Source of the DNA: SOIA01 sp964348015
GTDB lineage: Bacteria; Acidobacteriota; Aminicenantia; Aminicenantales; Aminicenantaceae
NCBI GenBank assembly: GCA_964348015.1
Contig: CAYGBC010000006.1
Span: 1 to 11,588, forward strand
Reading direction: 5' to 3'
DNA length: 11,588 nt
Every line of letters begins with the position of its first letter. The first letter of the stretch is position 1. Of this stretch, positions 6,288-11,588 are shown piece by piece. Under the pieces are notes generated by a model. That model made no database searches. It had not been told where the DNA came from and saw only the letters and a program-made list of their open reading frames with translations. The position numbers were made by a program, and so were the translations under genes.

Positions 6288-7634
6288 TCATCCCTTCCCT
6301 TGAGTAGTATCAATACCGTACTCCGGCAGGTTGAGATTCCACCATTTCCGCGCATTCTTCTGCCTGCCGTAACCAAAAGCTACATCCATGGCGTTGAAAA
6401 ACCGGTCCAGAGCAGGAATCTTGGCGCTCGTGGCCTTGACTATCTCGTGAATCATCGTTTTATCCTTTTTCGCCCAAGGACACACCGGGATACAGGTGCT
6501 ACAGCCTGAAGTTGACTCCTGCCAGAAGGCAAAACATTTGGGAGCATCTTCGAACCAGGCTTGATGACCGGGATTGTTCCATTCGCCTTTCACTTGGAAG
6601 CTCGGCTCATTATCGAAAGAAAGGCACCCTGAAGGGCAGGCTTCTGCACACCGTTTGCAAACTTTGCAAAACTCGATGAGACCAAAATCTATCGGGCTAT
6701 CGGTCGCTAACGGCAGATCAGTCAGCACCTTGCACAAACGGACATTCGGGCCGAATTCCGGTGTGATCAGCCGGTTGGTCCGCCCAAGCTCTCCTAGGCC
6801 TGAGTCCACAGCAATCGCCACACTCGAACCAAGGTCATTCACGCTTGGAATGGCCACATAACCGAGCCCCCTAATAAACTGGGCCATCCCGGCCACAAGA
6901 AATTCACAGCGACTGTATCCCATGGAAGAGCCGGCGCTGCTGATCGCGGTGGGAGAACGCTGAAGATTGTCTAAAGACATCTGTACGCTCAAGGATATGG
7001 CATATTTGCATGTGTCCGGAATCACGAGTTTCTCATCATTCCCATAAGGCTCATCCACAGGCTCGAAAACAATCTTTTTCCCTCTCTCTTGGGAATTGAT
7101 GTGCCTGCGGTCAAGCGGAGCGATCCCCACGGTAGCGGCTCCGAAATAGCGCGCCGCGCTTTTGATGAGCCGTGCTGCTTCCTCAGGGCTCTTGCTGTAT
7201 TTCTCTACACCTCGGCGTTCAGGAGTGGAAACAGACTTGCTCGTCCAGGAGCGTGTTCCTCTGTTCAGCCCTCCCAACCTGGAGATAACCCAGGCTGCGT
7301 CTGCCAGGGCCCGGTCCTCTAGCCTGTACCCCGGGGTGTCCTCTTCATAATACTTCCTGGTTTTTTCCTGGCTTCTCTTCCGCAATTCCTTCATCTTATC
7401 CATCCCGTAATATCGGGCAAAAGATCCGAACACGTTTTTTCTGGAGTTGAATCTTGTATACACGTTGTCATCGATGGTCAATTTTGGCTCTTCAATCTTT
7501 TTCACCCACCACGCGTGACCATGAGGATTCCCGCCTTGAAACGAAGAGACAGAATCAGAGTCGAAAGCCAGACGTCCTCCCAGAGCAATCCCGGTTCCTC
7601 CTAAGCCAAATTTGAAAAAATCTCTCCTCTTCAT
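6288..7634 (-). CDS. rdhA: reductive dehalogenase catalytic subunit (corrinoid, 2x[4Fe-4S], Tat-exported)
   Basis: The family removes halogens from organohalides using a corrinoid and two [4Fe-4S] clusters. The 448-residue protein begins with a twin-arginine signal (KRRDFFK, residues 2-8, then a Gly/Ala-rich h-region), indicating folded export. The core shows MGYSRCEFLVAGMAQFIRGLGY (about 238-259), PSVNDLG (263-269) and GELGRTNRLITPEFGPNVRLCKV (about 281-303). Tyr240, Asn266 and Arg299 are spaced exactly as Tyr246, Asn272 and Arg305 of Sulfurospirillum PceA, from memory. Cluster 1 is CxxCxxCxxxCP at C323/326/329/333. Cluster 2 is Cx10CxxCxxxCP at C367/378/381/385. No DxHxxG corrinoid motif is seen, as is normal for RdhA. 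The Tat signal and N-terminal domain distinguish it from the related QueG. AAAGGAG lies seven bases before the ATG. A probable anchor gene follows after 3 bp and a GH3 lipoprotein gene precedes it by 61 bp. The substrate cannot be read from sequence. Confidence 0.9.
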   Translation of the reverse strand: MKRRDFFKFGLGGTGIALGGRLAFDSDSVSSFQGGNPHGHAWWVKKIEEPKLTIDDNVYTRFNSRKNVFGSFARYYGMDKMKELRKRSQEKTRKYYEEDTPGYRLEDRALADAAWVISRLGGLNRGTRSWTSKSVSTPERRGVEKYSKSPEEAARLIKSAARYFGAATVGIAPLDRRHINSQERGKKIVFEPVDEPYGNDEKLVIPDTCKYAISLSVQMSLDNLQRSPTAISSAGSSMGYSRCEFLVAGMAQFIRGLGYVAIPSVNDLGSSVAIAVDSGLGELGRTNRLITPEFGPNVRLCKVLTDLPLATDSPIDFGLIEFCKVCKRCAEACPSGCLSFDNEPSFQVKGEWNNPGHQAWFEDAPKCFAFWQESTSGCSTCIPVCPWAKKDKTMIHEIVKATSAKIPALDRFFNAMDVAFGYGRQKNARKWWNLNLPEYGIDTTQGKG

Positions 7635-7695
7635 CGCACAACTCCTTTAAATGATTGAAACTCTAATACACCTGTAGGCACAATAAAAAAAACTT

Positions 7696-9453
7696 TTATT
7701 TCTTATACAGGGCCAGGCCATGACCTAAAGGATAAAGCTCTGGAATGGAAACGGGCAGTTTTCCCGTGACATCGACCTCTCCAAAGATTGCTTTTGCAGC
7801 GGCCCTTTGTGCCGGCGCCTCCCATCTGTAGGCACAGAGGTAACAGTCGACTCCGGGAAAATGACGCAGGAAATACGGGCTTCCAAAAGAAATCACAATA
7901 ACCGGTGTCGAGTTTTCCGCAGCCTTCTGGATCATCCGGACATACCTCAAGTCGAGGCCCACGCTCCCTTTCCAGGCACGAAGAGAGGAGAAAAGAGCGA
8001 AGACGAGAACGTCTGCCTCCTTGGCCTTTTCCCATCCTTCCGTGATGAATTCATCTCCTGTGTAGGCATCGCCATAAAACGGGATCAATTCCGGACATCT
8101 CTTCTCGATTTCTCTGATAAAAGTTCTCCCCGCATAGAATCCTCCGGGATCGCTGCTCAAAGAAAAGACAGCGATCTTCGCCTCCTCTCCGGACAACGGA
8201 AGGACAGGCCCGCTGTTCTTGACAAGAGTGAGTGAATTCTCGAACACCCGGTCCGCCTGCCGAAGATATTCCTTCGTGGCCACGCGCTCATCCAGAATTT
8301 TCGTATTCACCAATTTTTCCCTGTGAAGACCGAGGCGAGCTTTGGCTTTCAATATTCTCAACACGGAGGTGTCGATTCTCTCCTCTGAAATTTCTCCTTC
8401 TCGTACAGCCTGGATCAAAGATTCGATGACATCATCCGGTTCAGGAGGCAAAAGAATCATGTCCACTCCTGCCCGGACCGCCTTTAGAGCTGCTTCACTG
8501 GGCTCATAAAGCGTCGTCACTCCGCCCATACCCATAGAATCAGTCACGATAATGCCGTTAAAACCCAATTCATCCCTTAAAAGCTCGGTCATGATGACCG
8601 GAGAAAGAGTAGCCGGAAGGTCGGGCGTCGGGTCGAACGCCGGAATGTGAAGATGTGCGGTCATGATCGCCTGCACACCCGCCTCGATGGCCTGCTTAAA
8701 TGGAAAGAGCTCGACTTTTTCCAGGCGGTCCCGGTCTCCCCTGATGACCGGAAGAACGCTGTGAGAATCCTGGTCTGTGTCTCCATGGCCGGGAAAATGT
8801 TTGGCTGTGGCGATCAGCCCGTTTTCCTGACAGCCTCTGATAAATGCGACGGCCAAACGGCCGACCTGGGCGGGATCTTCTCCAAGAGACCGCGTGTTGA
8901 TGATCGGGTTGTCAGGATTGATATTCACATCGACCACGGGCGCATAAGTCATATGGATGCCTATGGCGCGGCCTTCCCAAGCGGTGATCTGGCCCATAAG
9001 ATAGGCCTGATCCTCAGACCAGGTGGCCCCAATCCCCATCAGTGAGGGAAACAGCGTGGCGCCGGCGATCTGATTCCCGACTCCTCTTTCAAAATCCGAG
9101 GCGATCAAAAGAGGGACTTTCGCCAGCCTTTGAAACGCGTTCGTGAGGTAAGCGGTCTCGTAAACCTCACCGCCAAAAATTATCAATCCTCCGATCTTTC
9201 TCTCCACAATGTAAGACTCGAGCCTTTTAAAATAATCGCTGTCTTTGTTGACAAAATGACCGGAGTATCTCAAGGCGATCATCTGACCGATCTTTTCCTC
9301 CAGAGTCATCTTGCGCAAAACCTTATCCACCCATTTTGTCTCTAGAGGTCCGAAAGTGAGTCTGGGTGTCTCCACAACGCGAGCACAGCTCACTGCCAGT
9401 AAAAGCAGCAAAAGAAACAGACTGAGCGAAATACCTTTCGAGGAATTTATCAT
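7696..9453 (-). CDS. GH3 glycosidase lipoprotein, NagZ-like beta-N-acetylglucosaminidase
   Basis: A 585-residue secreted lipoprotein: basic start, hydrophobic run (LSLFLLLLLLAVSC) and lipobox Cys23. The GH3 TIM-barrel follows (about 38-370), with LIASDFERG (about 116-124), the NagZ signature KHFPGHGDTDQDSHS starting at K218 and holding the Asp229/His231 acid-base dyad, and the nucleophile in GIIVTDSMG (Asp305). A C-terminal alpha/beta sandwich domain follows (about 400-585), giving the two-domain plan of Bacillus NagZ. The likely reaction is release of terminal GlcNAc-type residues from peptidoglycan or chitin fragments outside the cytoplasm; this is inferred from the His motif. Both ATG 9453 and TTG 9459 are possible. 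I prefer ATG because the AGGGGAG at 9464-9470 is 10 bases from it but only 4 from TTG. rdhA follows after 61 bp on the same strand, so cotranscription is possible. Confidence 0.88.
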   Translation of the reverse strand: MINSSKGISLSLFLLLLLLAVSCARVVETPRLTFGPLETKWVDKVLRKMTLEEKIGQMIALRYSGHFVNKDSDYFKRLESYIVERKIGGLIIFGGEVYETAYLTNAFQRLAKVPLLIASDFERGVGNQIAGATLFPSLMGIGATWSEDQAYLMGQITAWEGRAIGIHMTYAPVVDVNINPDNPIINTRSLGEDPAQVGRLAVAFIRGCQENGLIATAKHFPGHGDTDQDSHSVLPVIRGDRDRLEKVELFPFKQAIEAGVQAIMTAHLHIPAFDPTPDLPATLSPVIMTELLRDELGFNGIIVTDSMGMGGVTTLYEPSEAALKAVRAGVDMILLPPEPDDVIESLIQAVREGEISEERIDTSVLRILKAKARLGLHREKLVNTKILDERVATKEYLRQADRVFENSLTLVKNSGPVLPLSGEEAKIAVFSLSSDPGGFYAGRTFIREIEKRCPELIPFYGDAYTGDEFITEGWEKAKEADVLVFALFSSLRAWKGSVGLDLRYVRMIQKAAENSTPVIVISFGSPYFLRHFPGVDCYLCAYRWEAPAQRAAAKAIFGEVDVTGKLPVSIPELYPLGHGLALYKK

Positions 9454-9463
9454 TTTCAATCGT

Positions 9464-9470
9464 CTCCCCT
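9464..9470 (-). promoter_or_regulatory. Shine-Dalgarno of the GH3 gene
   Basis: AGGGGAG on the minus strand. It decides between the ATG at 9453 (10-base spacing) and the TTG at 9459 (4-base spacing); the ATG is favoured but not certain. In the rest of the 9454-9684 gap no gene, clear promoter or terminator is seen. Confidence 0.55.
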
Positions 9471-9684
9471 AATGGATTTCATATTATTTGGGAATTAAAT
9501 ATAACATTTTTATCGTTTTCTCTGTTTTCCTGGTCCATCGAAACTTCCCAGGTCAATCCTAGAAAAGGAGATTAAATGTTTTCCGGGGACTTTTTCCAGG
9601 AAGCATGATTCCGGCATCTCTGAAATCATTGAAGATTGACTGATGAACAGTGAAATGGTCGAGGAAATCTCCCATATCCCCCGA

Positions 9685-10221
9685 CTACTCTTCATACTGA
9701 ATCAAACTGAGCACATCCACTTTTGGATGAGCCTTTTTGATAAACTCGATTCCCTTTAAAAAAACAACATCGACGACCGAGGCAAAGCCAACCACTTTTC
9801 CTCCTAATGTTTTCATCAGATCAATGGCGTTGACAGAAGTCGAGCCAGAGGCGATCAGGTCATCAATAATCAAGACTTTTTGAGAAGGATCGATGCTCTC
9901 CATGTGAGTTTCCAAATATTCAAAAGCATCCTCATCAGGAACTTCGCCGCGGACGGTTTCGCTGGGGAACTTTCCTTTTTTCCGGATAGCGACCACCCCG
10001 AGTCCTAATTTATGGGCCACGGGCGCCGCGAAAAGAAATCCCCGGCTTTCGATTCCGGCGATAATATCGGGCTTCTTCTTTCTTGCCCAGGTCACGAGCT
10101 CATCGACGACATGATTAAAGCTGACTGCGTCCTCAACAAGCGGAGAAATATCCTTGAATCCCTTCCCCGGCTGCGGGAAATCCTTGATTTCACGGATTTT
10201 GTCCTTCGCCCTTTTCAGCAT
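9685..10221 (-). CDS. apt: adenine phosphoribosyltransferase
   Basis: The cytoplasmic enzyme condenses adenine with PRPP to give AMP. At 178 residues it is the normal family length. Visible motifs are the N-terminal FPQPGKGFKDISPLV (residues 15-29, matching the FPxPGIxFxDITPLL block), the base-binding GIESRGFLFAAPVAHKLGLGVVAIRKKGKFP (about 56-85), the flexible loop ending FEYLETHMESI (100-110), and the PRPP motif VLIIDDLIASGSTS (116-129) with the acidic pair D120/D121. Ser replaces the more common Thr in the phosphate loop, a mild change. AAAGGA lies six bases before the ATG, and a strong promoter with a perfect -35 sits just upstream. Together with hpt and ade it completes an adenine and hypoxanthine salvage set within about 7 kb, though on the opposite strand and in a separate transcription unit. 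Confidence 0.95.
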   Translation of the reverse strand: MLKRAKDKIREIKDFPQPGKGFKDISPLVEDAVSFNHVVDELVTWARKKKPDIIAGIESRGFLFAAPVAHKLGLGVVAIRKKGKFPSETVRGEVPDEDAFEYLETHMESIDPSQKVLIIDDLIASGSTSVNAIDLMKTLGGKVVGFASVVDVVFLKGIEFIKKAHPKVDVLSLIQYEE

Positions 10222-10244
10222 TCTGCTTCCTTTGAATTTTCCTT

Positions 10245-10273
10245 ATTTAAAAATAAAAATTTTCTTATGTCAA
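10245..10273 (-). promoter_or_regulatory. sigma70-like promoter of apt
   Basis: On the minus strand a perfect TTGACA (10268-10273) is followed after 17 bases by TTAAAT (10245-10250) in a very AT-rich tract. The transcript would start near 10238 with a leader of roughly 16 bases. It separates apt from the mscS gene upstream. Confidence 0.6.
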
Positions 10274-10329
10274 CTTATTAAGTCCAAAATACGCACTCTC
10301 TACTCAAAGCACTTCGGCTTCCTCTGTTT

Positions 10330-11379
10330 CTATTCGACTTCTTTGGTGTAAACAGTGCGTGTGGGAAAAGGAATGCCAATGTGAGCTTTATTCAAAGCGT
10401 TGTAAATCTCATCCGTCATCCTGATCTTTGTGGAATACGCTTCTGTATACTCCTTCACCCACGCTCTGGCTATGAAATCCAGAGAAAAATCGGACATCTT
10501 CAGGAACTGCACCACAGGCTCGGGCTCGTCAATGACAGCATCTATCTTCTTTACGGCCTCGAGTACGACCTTTCGGACCTTTTCTGTATCCGAGCCGTAT
10601 ACGACTCCGAATTCAACATTCACACGGATGGAAACATCCGGATGAGTGAAATTTTTAATCTTGGCATTGGCCAAGAATCCGTTAGGGATATATATCACTT
10701 CATTGTCGTAGGTTTTCAGCTTGGTGCTTCTCAAGCCTATATCCAGGATGACACCCATCTCTCCTGATTCCAGCTCAACCTTATCCCCCACCTTGAACGT
10801 TCTATCGAGGACAAGCTGCAGTCCTCCCAGTATGTTGCTCAAGGAATCTTTCACTGCCAGGCCGATGGCCAAACCAGCGATCCCGGCTGTGGCCAGGAGA
10901 GGGCTAATATTGACATTCCAGGCGCTGAATATAAAAATCACGGCCAAAATAATGACAACAGCTTTCAATATTTTCTGAAGAAAGGGAATCAGCCTTTCAT
11001 CCGCAGTCGTCTTAGTCTTGAACTTCCACTCCTTCATCCAGAGCTTGGCAAAATGGTTGATAATCTTGAACAGAAAGATACTCACGATGAGGATGAGAAG
11101 AGTGCTGACAATGTCCTGAAAGATGTCTGTCGTTAATTCAAACTGGGAAAGCCCGATCTTGATCCCTATTAAAAGAATGACGTAGAAAACAATGGAAGAC
11201 AGGCTCTTGACGATGATGTCATCGATTTTGGTTTTTGTTTTTTTTGCTAGAGGTTTTAAAACGGTTCTCAGGATGATTTTAATGAGGAAAGCAGCGATTA
11301 TAGTGATAATCAGGATGGCTACGAATCTCAGAGCGACATTCTCCCATATGAATTGCGTGACTTCGTTTATGAAATCCAT
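10330..11379 (-). CDS. MscS-family small-conductance mechanosensitive channel
   Basis: A 349-residue inner-membrane channel that would open under membrane tension to release solutes after osmotic downshock. Hydrophobic segments lie at about 15-36, 61-79, 89-108 and 136-155. The pore-lining helix SPLLATAGIAGLAIGLAVKD (about 159-178) runs into LSNILGGLQLVLDRTFKVGDKVEL, the hallmark junction between the MscS pore and the cytoplasmic beta domain. RSTKLKTYDNEVIYIPNGFL (about 217-236) and a C-terminal alpha/beta cage part (to IPFPTRTVY) complete the family plan. There are about two more membrane helices than in E. coli MscS. ATG 11385 is only two bases from the AGGAG, whereas ATG 11379 is eight bases from it, so I use 11379. 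It has its own promoter at 11416-11444. A functional tie to the GT81 solute gene is possible but not shown. Confidence 0.92.
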   Translation of the reverse strand: MDFINEVTQFIWENVALRFVAILIITIIAAFLIKIILRTVLKPLAKKTKTKIDDIIVKSLSSIVFYVILLIGIKIGLSQFELTTDIFQDIVSTLLILIVSIFLFKIINHFAKLWMKEWKFKTKTTADERLIPFLQKILKAVVIILAVIFIFSAWNVNISPLLATAGIAGLAIGLAVKDSLSNILGGLQLVLDRTFKVGDKVELESGEMGVILDIGLRSTKLKTYDNEVIYIPNGFLANAKIKNFTHPDVSIRVNVEFGVVYGSDTEKVRKVVLEAVKKIDAVIDEPEPVVQFLKMSDFSLDFIARAWVKEYTEAYSTKIRMTDEIYNALNKAHIGIPFPTRTVYTKEVE

Positions 11380-11387
11380 ATTCATCT

Positions 11388-11392
11388 CTCCT
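11388..11392 (-). promoter_or_regulatory. Shine-Dalgarno deciding the mscS start
   Basis: AGGAG on the minus strand, two bases before ATG 11385 and eight before ATG 11379. The spacing favours the second ATG; the two candidate proteins differ by only two residues. Confidence 0.5.
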
Positions 11393-11415
11393 CATACATT
11401 CATTGATTAATAGAA

Positions 11416-11444
11416 TTTATACAAAAACTGTGAGTTTATTTCAA
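11416..11444 (-). promoter_or_regulatory. sigma70-like promoter of the mscS-type gene
   Basis: On the minus strand TTGAAA (11439-11444) is followed after exactly 17 bases by TATAAA (11416-11421), each one mismatch from consensus. Transcription would begin near 11409, about 30 bases before the start codon. Confidence 0.65.
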
Positions 11445-11451
11445 TTTGTTT

Positions 11452-11502
11452 TAAAAATGGGGACAGGTGTACTCGCTCAGTCATTCGGTAACATTTTTAT
11501 AA
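11452..11502. repeat. repeat-like flank containing ggggacaggtgtac
   Basis: AAAAATGGGGACAGGTGTAC (11453-11472) resembles a dispersed repeat that I remember near REP-associated transposase genes in uncultured genomes. AAAAATG (11453-11459) is also inverted as CATTTTT (11492-11498). ATTCGGTAACA (11483-11493) precedes the palindrome at the same 9-base distance as ATTTGGTAACA does at 5834-5844. No coding sequence is seen here. Confidence 0.35.
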
Positions 11503-11586
11503 TGTCATTGCGAACGGAGTGAAGCAATCCCGCAAAAAGAAATTCAATTTTCTCTAAGAGATTGCCACGCTTCGCTCGCAATGACA
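11503..11586. repeat. MITE-like palindromic element, copy 2
   Basis: It begins TGTCATTGCGAACGGAGTG and ends CTCGCAATGACA, with long imperfect inverted arms (AAGCAATC... against ...AGAGATTGCC) and an AT-rich centre. The left arm and centre match the element at 5885-5974 with only scattered changes, showing a dispersed family rather than chance hairpins. It lies upstream of the mscS promoter and runs to the window edge. Confidence 0.75.
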
Positions 11587-11588
11587 CC

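Noticed and set aside
6288..7634. Epoxyqueuosine reductase (QueG) as an alternative for RdhA.
   Set aside because: QueG lacks a Tat signal and a membrane-anchor partner gene; the GELGR...TPEFGP core, the N-terminal domain and the downstream small membrane protein match RdhA.
8647..9045. 132-codon plus-strand frame opposite the GH3 gene.
   Set aside because: It is antisense to a well-supported GH3 catalytic domain and has no start signal or recognisable motif.
9510..9695. 61-codon minus-strand frame overlapping the end of apt.
   Set aside because: No Shine-Dalgarno, no recognisable protein features, low-complexity Ser-rich translation, and it starts inside apt; it looks like a chance frame in the apt-GH3 gap.

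Overview
The window reads as a piece of a bacterial chromosome with ten protein genes: nine complete, and one (tonB) cut by the left edge. The best guess for the host is an anaerobic Gram-negative-type bacterium near Acidobacteriota / Candidatus Aminicenantes. The reasons are a TonB protein with a Gly-Gly-Val linker, a reductive dehalogenase, a lipoprotein glycosidase, and short dispersed palindromes of the 'GTCATTGCGA...GCAATCTC' kind. This placement is an inference from sequence style; there is no rRNA or marker gene to test it.

Layout from left to right. 1-336 (+) is the C-terminal end of a TonB-type energy transducer. 459-1694 (-) is an HlyD/RND-type periplasmic adaptor with its own promoter and no permease beside it. 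1824-3029 (-) is a GT81-type glycosyltransferase resembling glucosyl-3-phosphoglycerate synthase, with a strong promoter and a stem-loop in its leader. 3193-3906 (+) is hypoxanthine phosphoribosyltransferase and 4035-5795 (+) is adenine deaminase. 5796-6044 holds a palindromic repeat that appears to be inserted inside another copy. 6045-7634 (-) is a reductive dehalogenase gene pair (rdhA followed by rdhB), and 7696-9453 (-) is a GH3 lipoprotein upstream of it on the same strand. 9685-10221 (-) is adenine phosphoribosyltransferase and 10330-11379 (-) is an MscS-type channel. Both have sigma70-like promoters. The right edge (11450-11588) carries a second palindromic repeat with a matching left flank.

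How the genes fit together. hpt, ade and apt form a purine-salvage set: adenine goes directly to AMP (apt), or to hypoxanthine (ade) and then IMP (hpt). The GT81 enzyme and MscS channel could both serve osmotic adaptation, one by making a glycosylglycerate solute and the other by releasing solutes, but the sequence does not link them. The most notable content is the rdhAB pair. RdhA has a Tat signal, both Fe-S cluster motifs, and the Tyr/Asn/Arg active-site residues at the same mutual spacing as I recall for PceA. It is followed 3 bp later by a small membrane protein of the right size for an anchor. This suggests a membrane-attached reductive dehalogenase with no adjacent regulator or maturation genes in view.
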